Both the position numbers and the translations under genes were made by a program. A stretch of 5,266 nucleotides of DNA, from assembly GCA_017848155.1 (NCBI GenBank), contig JAGAKC010000378.1, positions 1 to 5,266 on the forward strand, given 5' to 3'. The number at the start of each line of letters is the position of its first letter. Position 1 is the stretch's first letter. The notes beneath the pieces are model-generated. The model made no database searches. It saw nothing but the letters and a program-made list of their open reading frames with translations, and had not been told where the DNA came from. This DNA is from Oscillospiraceae bacterium (lineage in GTDB: Bacteria; Bacillota; Clostridia; Oscillospirales; Ruminococcaceae). Below are positions 1 through 5,266 of this stretch, piece by piece.

Positions 1-309
1 CGCCTTGTTTATCCCGCAGCGCTTAAGTCCGTCAAGTGCAGCCTCCACCAGTGCTGTGGCAATACCTTCTTTTCGGCGCTCCTCACGCACGGCTGTGTGG
101 TAGATATATCCACGCCGCCCGTCGTTTCCTGCGATGATAACACCCACGATATCGCCGTCCTCCGCAACGAAGCAGGTGTCTGGATTACGCATAAGAAAGC
201 GCTCTATCCCCTCACGTGAATCGTCAAGGTCGTTCAGTCCCATGCCCCTGCAGGACAACCACAGCGAATACACCGAGTCGTAATCGGCAATAGTCATTTT
301 CCTTATCAT
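1..309 (-). CDS. GNAT-family N-acetyltransferase, N-terminal part (3' end cut by window)
   Basis: The first 103 residues of a cytoplasmic acetyltransferase are visible; the C-terminal part lies beyond base 1. The start MIRKMTIADYDSVY is typical of GNAT proteins (beta-1, then alpha-1). Residues 45-60 (DTCFVAEDGDIVGVII) form the central strands, and residues 79-85 (RKEGIAT) are the acetyl-CoA pyrophosphate-binding motif R/Q-x-x-G-x-G/A, followed by helix ALVEAAL. Family knowledge: GNAT enzymes move an acetyl group from acetyl-CoA to an amine. The substrate here cannot be told. The ATG at 309 is preferred because it overlaps the nrdD stop by one base (TGATG), has AGGA about 10 nt upstream, and gives the usual 'MIRKMT' beginning; an in-frame ATG at 297 is the alternative. 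The overlap suggests translational coupling to nrdD in one transcript. Confidence 0.9.
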   Translation of the reverse strand, partial: MIRKMTIADYDSVYSLWLSCRGMGLNDLDDSREGIERFLMRNPDTCFVAEDGDIVGVIIAGNDGRRGYIYHTAVREERRKEGIATALVEAALDGLKRCGINKA

Positions 310-2429
310 CACATGCTCTTCCTGTCTTTTATCTCCGCCATCTTTGCGGAATTGAGCCTTGTATCTCCCTTTACTCTTGAGTAGGATAGATACCCGTTCA
401 TCCTGTCTATCTTAGTAAGATTTGAGCTTCCGCATTTCGGGCATACGTCCATTTCAAGCTGCTGATGACCACAGTCATCGCAGTACGCCAACGACAGGTT
501 CACTCCCTCGTAGAAGCCCATCTTCATCGCACGGCGCACCAGCGTCTTTACCGCCTCACGGTTGTAGTCTATGGGATAGCGCACATACTGTATCTTTCCG
601 CCGTTGAACAGATCCCAGAAGCGCTTTTCCAGATCCTGCTTCCTGATAGGGGAGATATCCTCCGACACATGGCAGTGGAAGCTGTTGGAAACGTACTCTC
701 GATCGGACACGTTCTCGATGATGCCATATTTTTTGCGGAACTGCTGTATCTGAAGTCCGCAGAGGTTCTCCGCAGGAGTGCCGTAGATGGCGTACAGATG
801 CCCGTCCTCCTTCTTGAACTCCTGTATACGCTTGTTGATATGCTCCATCACCTTAAGCGAGAACTCGCCGCCCTCTGCGATGGACTTTTTTGCAGCTATC
901 TGTTCAAGCTCGTTCAGGGCAGTGATACCGAACGACGCGGTCGCAGCCTTGAGCAGCGGCTTTATCTTGTCGTGTATTCCGAGATGACCTCCGAGGAAGC
1001 CGCCCTCGCAGTAAGCAAGAGGATTCGTGCTCGCCTTTAGCTCGCCGAGATAGTCGTATGTCCTGATATGGAGCCGCCTGATAAGGTTCAGGTAGTAGTC
1101 CAGCACCTCGAAGAAATCCTTGCTCTCCTGCTGTGCCTTTGCATATATCATGGGCAGGTGCAGCGACACTGCGCCGATATTGAAGCGACCCACGAAAACA
1201 GGCTTGTCGTCCTCGTCCGCAGGCTCCATTCCGCCCCTCTCGAACCACGGCGACAGGAACGCACGACAGCCCATGGGGCTTATGATGCGTCCGTATTTCT
1301 TGTAGATGGAAGCCACATACCCATCGCCTGTAAGCGACAGCCAGTCGGGGTACATCGCCTTCTGGGAGCAGTCTATACCAGCCTCGAAAACATCCTGAAG
1401 CTCGCCGCCCTCACCGTGGAGCGCCTCATCGTACAGGAAAACTATCTTCGGGAACAGGACAGGCTTCTTGCAGGTCTTTTTGCCCTGACCCTTTCTGCGC
1501 ACCTCAAGCATGATGATGCTCGCCATTTTTGCGAATTTTCCCCTGCCTGTACCCATCGTCATAGTGATGAACGGATAGTCGCCGCGGCTGGACGAAACGG
1601 AGTTGAACTTGTACTCCCAGCCCTGGAAGCCCTGCTCAAAATCCACCCGTACATCCGCCATAGCCTCACGGTCTGCGACCTCGTCCGTCACACCAAGCGA
1701 CTTGTAGCGGTCGAACTGCTTTCTGTAGGTCTTTTCCGCATACGGCTCCAGAAGCTCGTCAACGCTCGGCACGGTAAATCCGCCGTACTGCTGACTTGCC
1801 GCTGACAGGGTTATATCGCCGATGACGTCGAATGCCACCGCAAGGGTCTTAGGCTCGTTATACCAGAGATTTCCCATCTCAAAGCCGCCCTCCAGCACGT
1901 TCTTCACATCGAAAAGACAGCAGTTCATGGTATCCCGCCGTGCACTCATGTCGTGAACGTAGATATAGCCGTCACGGCAAGCCTGAAGCTCCTCCGTCGT
2001 CATAAAGAACTTCTGATAAAGCTCCTTGTTGAGCTGGTTGAATATCAGACTTCTCTTGGTCGAAACCAGTGCGCTGTCGGTGTTACTGTTCTCCTTATCG
2101 CCGATGTACATGATGGACTGGCTCTTTTTATACACCTCGTCCAGCATGTGCACGAAATCCTGCTTGTAGTTGCGGTAGTCCTTGTAGCTCTTCGCAACAG
2201 AGGGATTCGTGGCTTCAAGCGCACCCTCCACAATATAGTGCATCTCCGCTATGGATATCTCGTCCTTACCGAGCGCCCTCGCCTTGTCCGAAACATAATC
2301 GCAGATGTATTTTATCTCATCCTCGGTAAATCTGTACATAACACGTGTTGCGGACTTATTGACCGCATTCACGACCTTCTGTACGTTAAATTCTTCCTTT
2401 GTATTATCCTTTTTTACGACCTTTATCAT
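309..2429 (-). CDS. nrdD: Anaerobic (class III) ribonucleoside-triphosphate reductase
   Basis: Cytoplasmic glycyl-radical enzyme that reduces ribonucleoside triphosphates to deoxyribonucleoside triphosphates for DNA synthesis without oxygen. The 706-residue length is close to the family norm (about 700). Domains in order: ATP-cone allosteric domain at about 1-95 (MIKVVKKDNTKEEF to YKDYRNYK); catalytic alpha/beta barrel with the Cys pair C170-C171 in MNCCLFDV; Met386 and thiyl-radical Cys388 in SPMGCRAFLSPW; Asn417 in RFNIGAVSLHLP; SFGITALNE at 499-507; YGTPAENLCG at 549-558; SNSFHCHVSE at 581-590; zinc site C650/C653 and C663/C666; and Gly679 in RMNGYL as the radical glycine. All key residues are intact. 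The Met386/Asn417 pattern suggests the formate-dependent subtype, which is my inference. The start ATG has AAAGG (2439-2443) 9 nt upstream and a good promoter. The activase gene nrdG is not seen; it may lie past the GNAT gene. Confidence 0.98.
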   Translation of the reverse strand: MIKVVKKDNTKEEFNVQKVVNAVNKSATRVMYRFTEDEIKYICDYVSDKARALGKDEISIAEMHYIVEGALEATNPSVAKSYKDYRNYKQDFVHMLDEVYKKSQSIMYIGDKENSNTDSALVSTKRSLIFNQLNKELYQKFFMTTEELQACRDGYIYVHDMSARRDTMNCCLFDVKNVLEGGFEMGNLWYNEPKTLAVAFDVIGDITLSAASQQYGGFTVPSVDELLEPYAEKTYRKQFDRYKSLGVTDEVADREAMADVRVDFEQGFQGWEYKFNSVSSSRGDYPFITMTMGTGRGKFAKMASIIMLEVRRKGQGKKTCKKPVLFPKIVFLYDEALHGEGGELQDVFEAGIDCSQKAMYPDWLSLTGDGYVASIYKKYGRIISPMGCRAFLSPWFERGGMEPADEDDKPVFVGRFNIGAVSLHLPMIYAKAQQESKDFFEVLDYYLNLIRRLHIRTYDYLGELKASTNPLAYCEGGFLGGHLGIHDKIKPLLKAATASFGITALNELEQIAAKKSIAEGGEFSLKVMEHINKRIQEFKKEDGHLYAIYGTPAENLCGLQIQQFRKKYGIIENVSDREYVSNSFHCHVSEDISPIRKQDLEKRFWDLFNGGKIQYVRYPIDYNREAVKTLVRRAMKMGFYEGVNLSLAYCDDCGHQQLEMDVCPKCGSSNLTKIDRMNGYLSYSRVKGDTRLNSAKMAEIKDRKSM

Positions 2430-2450
2430 TTATCTCAGCCTTTCAATTTA

Positions 2451-2466
2451 CATCAATATATGGTGG
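2451..2466 (-). promoter_or_regulatory. Candidate NrdR box, promoter-proximal
   Basis: On the plus strand the 16-mer reads CATCAATATATGGTGG. Against the NrdR consensus acaCwAtATaTwGtgt it matches 11 of 16 positions, and 9 of 10 in the core CwATATATwG. It sits just downstream of the predicted nrdD transcription start, a place where a repressor would block initiation. NrdR is the known repressor of ribonucleotide reductase genes in many bacteria. The outer bases match poorly and no NrdR gene is in view, so this is a candidate only. Confidence 0.35.
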
Positions 2467-2476
2467 TACACTGAAA

Positions 2477-2505
2477 ATGATATCACATTTCCTTGTGCCT
2501 GTCAA
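2477..2505 (-). promoter_or_regulatory. Sigma-A-type promoter of nrdD
   Basis: On the minus strand TTGACA (2505-2500) is a perfect -35 element. A 17-nt spacer separates it from TATCAT (2482-2477), one mismatch from the TATAAT consensus. Transcription would begin near 2470-2472, leaving a leader of about 42 nt with the nrdD ribosome binding site. The -10 lies inside the 8-bp palindrome TGATATCA. This is the only convincing promoter I found in the window, and it makes nrdD-GNAT a unit separate from the upstream genes. Confidence 0.8.
2483..2498 (-). promoter_or_regulatory. Candidate NrdR box, upstream partner
   Basis: The minus-strand 16-mer GCACAAGGAAATGTGA is an imperfect dyad (CACA-6 nt-TGTG) lying within the -35/-10 spacer of the nrdD promoter. 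It matches the NrdR consensus at 10 of 16 positions, mostly in the outer half-sites; the AT-rich core is missing. Its main support is geometry: exactly 16 bp separate it from the other candidate box, or 32 bp centre to centre, the spacing typical of paired NrdR boxes. Alone it would not be convincing. Confidence 0.25.
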
Positions 2506-2521
2506 TGATAAACAACAATAT

Positions 2522-2564
2522 TACGCTCCGAAATACTGCACAAATCTGTGACCGTATTTCCGTA
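2522..2564 (-). repeat. 43-bp imperfect inverted repeat (hairpin) upstream of the nrdD promoter
   Basis: On the minus strand: TACG, GAAATAC, then an inner CACA-GATT-TGTG, then GTATTTC, a 4-nt bulge GGAG, and CGTA. The arms pair over 4+7+4 base pairs. It ends 17 nt before the -35 element. The following sequence is T-rich (ATATTGTTGTTT) but not a clean U-tract. It could be a weak terminator for the two upstream genes or a protein-binding dyad; I cannot decide between them. Confidence 0.5.
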
Positions 2565-2602
2565 CAAAATCCCATCTTGACAGCAGAAAGCGTTTATACA
2601 TC

Positions 2603-2633
2603 ATGTGTAACGCAGACTGATGCGTTTTCACAT
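2603..2633 (-). terminator. Stem-loop just after the small-protein gene, possible weak terminator or 3' end stabiliser
   Basis: Starting 6 nt after the TGA of the 138-residue gene, the minus strand reads ATGTG, AA, AACGCA, loop TCAGTC, TGCGTT, A, CACAT. That is a 6-bp perfect inner stem and a 5-bp outer stem around a small internal loop. No run of T follows, so it is not a standard intrinsic terminator. It may act together with the second hairpin at 2522-2564. Confidence 0.35.
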
Positions 2634-2639
2634 ATCGTA

Positions 2640-3056
2640 TCAATAATGCTCCTCAAATTTTACACACATTATAAGACAGGTTTCTCTGTTAAAGTTTTCA
2701 ACAAGATTTTCATAATACCAGTTCAGGTCAACATGTCCATCTGTTGTGTCTGTCATTTTTATATAAGACGCCAAAAAAATCGCAAAGGTATGCTCGCCGC
2801 CAACGCATATCTCGGCTGTCTGTCCATCATGATGATATATTTCAATAAGTCGACCATTCAGTTCTGATACGAGGAACTCCTCATAAGACCCATCAAATAC
2901 ACTCCACTCGTCATCGCCGTTTATATCGTAGACATTCACCTTGCCATCGGCATTCTTAAAGCTCCAGCCTGCATTGCCCAGCAGGACTGCTATATTGCTC
3001 AGCGTACACTCAAAGCTATCATATGTTTCAAAGGTTATCGAACGTGTTTTAGACAT
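2640..3056 (-). CDS. Small acidic protein of unknown function
   Basis: I do not recognise this 138-residue protein. It is acidic and soluble, with no signal peptide and no clear membrane segment. Visible pieces include GNAGWSFKNADGKVNVYDIN (27-46), which reads like a beta-hairpin, the acidic GDDEWSVFDGSYEE (47-60), and a tryptophan/tyrosine-rich LNWYYENLVENF (111-122). It ends with CLIMCVKFEEHY. The start is well supported: AGGAG (3066-3062) overlaps the stop of the DUF1963 gene and lies 5 nt before the ATG, so the two genes are surely co-transcribed. Base content is unlike the neighbours: by hand count its last 120 nt (2641-2760) are about 33% G+C, against about 52% in a 60-nt sample of nrdD (961-1020). 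That hints at later acquisition or weak constraint. Its small size and partner resemble immunity-type proteins, but this is speculation. Confidence 0.85.
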   Translation of the reverse strand: MSKTRSITFETYDSFECTLSNIAVLLGNAGWSFKNADGKVNVYDINGDDEWSVFDGSYEEFLVSELNGRLIEIYHHDGQTAEICVGGEHTFAIFLASYIKMTDTTDGHVDLNWYYENLVENFNRETCLIMCVKFEEHY

Positions 3057-3065
3057 ATTATCTCC

Positions 3066-4142
3066 TTAACAGCAATCCCATGTGTACAGCACACGGGAGA
3101 AGTCAAGCCGCTTCAAGTCTTCCGCGCTTATGAAGAAATTACCCACGCCGCAGTCGCCCCACATTATCTCGTCCTCACCGTCGCCCTCGGAATCAAGCTG
3201 GAACAGCAGAGTGTCGCATTTCGCGTAGTCCTCGTTGTAGCCGCGTGGGTCATCCTGCGTGAAGAACGGAGAGCCGCCTGTCTTTGCACCTGTGCCGCCA
3301 TCGAACGCATCATAAACAGCGTCATGCAGCTTCTCGTCAACCGTATTCAGACCAATCACATTTCTGCGCTCGCTGCCGTACAGTGCCGCGATATTTCCGT
3401 CAAAAAGCTGATTGTAGCACTTCACCACTGCGCTTTCAAAGCAGTATTCCGCAGAGCTTACAGCGCTGAACTCAACAGCGGAAGCGTTAAGCAGGAACTC
3501 GCCCTTGAACGGGAAGCAGTAGTCCTCGGCGTCGAACTGCGGCATATCCTCATCCGAGATAAGCAGCGAGGTATCTTCTATCACCTGCTCATGATATATC
3601 ACGCGGAAGCCGTTCTGATCGAAGTAATCATCAAAGCTGATGCCTACAACGTCATCGTCATCACAACCTGCAAAGAATTGCAGTATTCCCTTTTCGGGGA
3701 AGCCCTCGATATGCGGCAAAGTTGCGAAATTAAGCTGTGCGAGCAGGCGCAGAGGTCTACCCTGCAGCTCGCCCTCGCGCACTGTCGGGTACTCCATGGA
3801 CTTAGGAAGATACGGTGTGCCGCCAAGCTTGCTGTCAAATACAGTACACTCCGAGCGCACAGGCTTTAAACGAATGCAGGGCTTTGGCGGTACTTCAAGG
3901 TTTATGGCTGTCATCAGCTTTCCCAGCTTACTCATAGTCTGCGAGCTATACTTCGGCAGCTTGCTTTTATCGAAATAGCCGCCGTATCTGTACGGGATCT
4001 CATCGGGGCAGTCATAGGTGTAGTTTTCGCCCTTTTCATCGGCATAAGCGCGTATAAAATCCGACATCTCCTCCGCATCGGGTGCGGTGTTGGTCTGGTA
4101 GAATTTCCGCATCTCTTTTAAAAAGTCATAAAGCTCGGGCAT
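3066..4142 (-). CDS. YwqG/DUF1963-family protein
   Basis: A 358-residue soluble protein of the DUF1963 family (Bacillus subtilis YwqG and relatives); the molecular function is not known. Family signatures in order: SKLGGTPYLPKSMEYP (104-119), LLAQLNFATLP (133-143), FPEKGILQFFAGCDDDD (148-164), KTGGSPFFTQDDPR (287-300), LLFQLDSEG (312-320) and the C-terminal IMWGDCGVGNFFIS (326-339) with DFSRVLYTWDCC at the end. The core starts near residue 100; YwqG itself is about 260 residues, so the first 95 residues or so are an N-terminal extension. That extension is charged, with a possible helix at 1-36, and is not recognised. The ATG at 4142 has a perfect AGGAGG (4153-4148) 5 nt upstream. The gene follows a terminator-like hairpin after upp and is followed 9 nt later by the small-protein gene. 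No good promoter is seen ahead of it. Confidence 0.92.
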   Translation of the reverse strand: MPELYDFLKEMRKFYQTNTAPDAEEMSDFIRAYADEKGENYTYDCPDEIPYRYGGYFDKSKLPKYSSQTMSKLGKLMTAINLEVPPKPCIRLKPVRSECTVFDSKLGGTPYLPKSMEYPTVREGELQGRPLRLLAQLNFATLPHIEGFPEKGILQFFAGCDDDDVVGISFDDYFDQNGFRVIYHEQVIEDTSLLISDEDMPQFDAEDYCFPFKGEFLLNASAVEFSAVSSAEYCFESAVVKCYNQLFDGNIAALYGSERRNVIGLNTVDEKLHDAVYDAFDGGTGAKTGGSPFFTQDDPRGYNEDYAKCDTLLFQLDSEGDGEDEIMWGDCGVGNFFISAEDLKRLDFSRVLYTWDCC

Positions 4143-4170
4143 GATTTCCTCCTAAAACAGAAAAGCCCCG

Positions 4171-4219
4171 AACGGTCACACAAAGCTCTGTCCCACTTTC
4201 CCCACAGGACAGAGCCGTT
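4171..4219 (-). terminator. Intrinsic-terminator-like hairpin after upp
   Basis: The core is a 9-bp perfect stem, GCTCTGTCC with GGACAGAGC (4215-4207 with 4193-4185), around a 13-nt loop. On the minus strand it is followed by TTTGTGTG, a poor U-tract. A further 4-bp outer pairing (4219-4216 with 4174-4171) can enclose it, after which the strand reads CGGGGCTTTTCTGTTTT, giving a second T-rich stretch. It lies 41 nt past the upp stop and before the DUF1963 gene. It is probably the end of the rpiB-upp transcript, perhaps leaky, since no clear promoter follows. Confidence 0.65.
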
Positions 4220-4259
4220 ATGTTTCCCAATTCAGAGCTTAAATTCGTTATCTATCTAA

Positions 4260-4892
4260 TTACTTTGTACCGAAAAGTCTGTCGCCGCCGTCGCCGATAC
4301 CGGGAACGATATACAGGTCGTCGTTCAGACCCTCGTCAATAGCGCCGCAGATGATCTCCACGTCAGGGTGAGCTGTCTGAAGAGCCTTGATGCCCTCGGG
4401 ACAGGTCAGCACGCACATGAACTTTACATTCTTAGCGCCTGCGTTCTTTACGATCTCAACAGTCTTTACAGCCGAAACGCCTGTTGCAAGCATAAGGTCA
4501 AGGATGATGACCTCACGGTTTGCAATATCAAAGGGCAGCTTGCAGTAGTACTCAGCCGCAGAGTTGCTGTTAGCCTTGTCACGGTAGATGCCGACATGAC
4601 CCACCTTAGCCGCAGGAACCAGTGCCAGCGCACCGTCGACCATACCAAGACCGGCTCTCATGATGGGCACGAAAGCGACCTTTCTGCCGCTGATGATCTT
4701 AGCGTTTGCAAGCGCAAGAGGAGTTTCGATCTGAACCTCCTTAAGGGGCAGGTCACGGGTAGCCTCGTAGCAGATGAACATGGATATCTCGGATACCAGC
4801 TCTCTGAACTCCTTTGAGCCTGTATTCTTGTCACGCAGCAGCGAGATCTTGTGCTGCACTAAGGGATGATCGCAAACATGAACGTTTTCCAT
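4260..4892 (-). CDS. upp: Uracil phosphoribosyltransferase
   Basis: Cytoplasmic pyrimidine-salvage enzyme that joins uracil to PRPP to give UMP and pyrophosphate. The 210-residue length is normal. Family motifs in order: [16 protein letters not shown] (9-24); FRELVSEIS and YEATRDLPL (29-50); ETPLA (56-60); [10 protein letters not shown] (75-84); YRD (103-105); YYCKLP (115-120); the PRPP loop [10 protein letters not shown] (132-141); and the uracil-binding C-terminus [17 protein letters not shown] (194-210) with the conserved GD-x-GDR. The PRPP loop departs from the common DPMLATGGSA: Leu133 replaces Pro and Val139 replaces Gly, each one base change away. The rest is well conserved, so I expect an active enzyme. 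GGAGG (4905-4901) lies 8 nt before the ATG, and the gene begins 20 nt after the rpiB stop, so the two are co-transcribed. The pairing makes sense because RpiB supplies ribose 5-phosphate, the precursor of PRPP. Confidence 0.97.
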   Translation of the reverse strand: MENVHVCDHPLVQHKISLLRDKNTGSKEFRELVSEISMFICYEATRDLPLKEVQIETPLALANAKIISGRKVAFVPIMRAGLGMVDGALALVPAAKVGHVGIYRDKANSNSAAEYYCKLPFDIANREVIILDLMLATGVSAVKTVEIVKNAGAKNVKFMCVLTCPEGIKALQTAHPDVEIICGAIDEGLNDDLYIVPGIGDGGDRLFGTK

Positions 4893-4912
4893 AATATTTT
4901 CCTCCGTAATAT

Positions 4913-5266
4913 TTATTCTGATTCAAGCTTCATTATCTTGTCAACTCGTCTTGCGTGTCTGCCGCCCTCGAACTCTGTTTCAAGGAAGATATCCACTATC
5001 TCACAGGCAAGGCCTGCACCGATAACACGACCGCCCATGCAAAGAACGTTTGCATCGTTATGAAGTCTTGTGTACTTTGCGGAATACCAGTCGCCGCACA
5101 ACGCCGCACGTATTCCCTTTATCTTATTGGCGGACATCGAGATACCCACGCCCGTGCCACAGATAAGTATAGCACTCTCACACTCGCCGCCTGTCACCTT
5201 TTTGCATGTCGCCTCTGCAATATCGGGGTAGTCAACACTCTCTCCGTTACAGCCACAGTCGATGAA
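4913..5266 (-). CDS. rpiB: Ribose-5-phosphate isomerase B, C-terminal part (5' end cut by window)
   Basis: The last 117 residues are present; the frame stays open to base 5266, so the true start lies outside the window and the GTG at 5197 is only an internal Val codon. About 30 N-terminal residues are missing, judged from the usual length near 145-150. The enzyme (RpiB/LacA/LacB family, cytoplasmic) interconverts ribulose 5-phosphate and ribose 5-phosphate in the pentose phosphate pathway. Motifs in order from the window edge: [11 protein letters not shown] (9-19), [17 protein letters not shown] (32-48) with the active-site Cys36, [14 protein letters not shown] (51-64), [17 protein letters not shown] (67-83) with the active-site His69, and [13 protein letters not shown] (99-111) with the phosphate-binding arginines. 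LacA/LacB sugar isomerases are relatives, but the CGTG Cys, the HNDANVL stretch and the upp neighbour favour RpiB. Confidence 0.95.
   Translation of the reverse strand, partial: FIDCGCNGESVDYPDIAEATCKKVTGGECESAILICGTGVGISMSANKIKGIRAALCGDWYSAKYTRLHNDANVLCMGGRVIGAGLACEIVDIFLETEFEGGRHARRVDKIMKLESE

Noticed and set aside
295..297. ATG at 297 as the start of the GNAT gene
   Set aside because: The upstream in-frame ATG at 309 gives the typical MIRKMT beginning and couples directly to the nrdD stop; the downstream site remains possible but less likely.
465..1040. Plus-strand open frame of 191 codons opposite the 3' half of nrdD
   Set aside because: Shadow of nrdD; no recognisable motif, and the minus-strand frame carries the zinc site and other conserved nrdD sequence.
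1068..1805. Plus-strand open frame of 245 codons opposite nrdD
   Set aside because: It is antisense to a well-conserved nrdD region with all motifs intact, has no family signature, and is a by-product of nrdD codon use.
1953..2474. Plus-strand open frame of 173 codons over the 5' end of nrdD and its promoter
   Set aside because: Its hydrophobic look arises from the antisense of the ATP-cone region, and it runs through the nrdD promoter.
2493..2867. Plus-strand open frame of 124 codons over the nrdD upstream gap and the small gene
   Set aside because: It runs opposite the coupled small gene, which has a strong ribosome binding site, and low G+C favours open frames by chance less than a real gene would need; no motif is recognised.
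3324..3869. Plus-strand open frame of 181 codons opposite the DUF1963 gene
   Set aside because: The opposite strand encodes family signatures and has a perfect ribosome binding site; this frame has neither.
5195..5197. GTG at 5197 as the start of rpiB
   Set aside because: The frame continues upstream with conserved RpiB sequence ([11 protein letters not shown]) to the window edge, so this codon is an internal valine.
1..5266. CRISPR array, transposon ends, tRNA or riboswitch
   Set aside because: I found no regularly spaced direct repeats, no transposase-like frame and no cloverleaf; the two sizeable gaps (117 and 210 nt) are accounted for by hairpins and promoter elements.

Overview
This 5.3-kb window looks like ordinary chromosomal sequence from an anaerobic Gram-positive bacterium of the Clostridia, probably Ruminococcus-like. 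The reasons are an oxygen-sensitive class III ribonucleotide reductase, strong AGGAGG-type ribosome binding sites, moderate G+C in the housekeeping genes, and an rpiB-upp pair, an order familiar from Firmicutes. The genus is an inference from protein style, not proven. All six genes lie on the minus strand, so transcription runs from high to low coordinates.

In transcription order: (1) 5266-4913, the C-terminal part of rpiB (ribose-5-phosphate isomerase B), cut by the window edge. (2) 4892-4260, upp (uracil phosphoribosyltransferase), 20 nt after rpiB with its own GGAGG site. (3) A 117-nt gap holding a hairpin with a 9-bp perfect stem, the likely rpiB-upp terminator. (4) 4142-3066, a DUF1963/YwqG-family protein with an N-terminal extension. 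(5) 3056-2640, a small acidic protein I do not recognise, whose ribosome binding site overlaps the stop of gene 4. (6) A 210-nt gap with two inverted repeats, then a well-formed sigma-A-type promoter (TTGACA-17 nt-TATCAT) and two weak NrdR-box-like sites 16 bp apart. (7) 2429-309, nrdD (anaerobic ribonucleoside-triphosphate reductase), complete with cone domain, catalytic cysteine, zinc cysteines and glycyl-radical loop. (8) 309-1, the N-terminal 103 residues of a GNAT acetyltransferase that starts on the last base of the nrdD stop codon and runs off the window.

Three known genes share a nucleotide theme: RpiB interconverts ribulose 5-phosphate and ribose 5-phosphate (the PRPP precursor), Upp uses PRPP to salvage uracil to UMP, and NrdD turns ribonucleoside triphosphates into deoxyribonucleotides without oxygen. 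The DUF1963 protein and its small partner have no evident link to this theme; the small gene is AT-richer than its surroundings.

I see no CRISPR array, RNA gene, transposon or clear novel system. The points most worth checking are the NrdR-like site pair around the nrdD promoter, the altered PRPP loop of Upp (DLMLATGVS), the unknown DUF1963 plus small-protein pair, and the 43-bp inverted repeat just upstream of the nrdD promoter.
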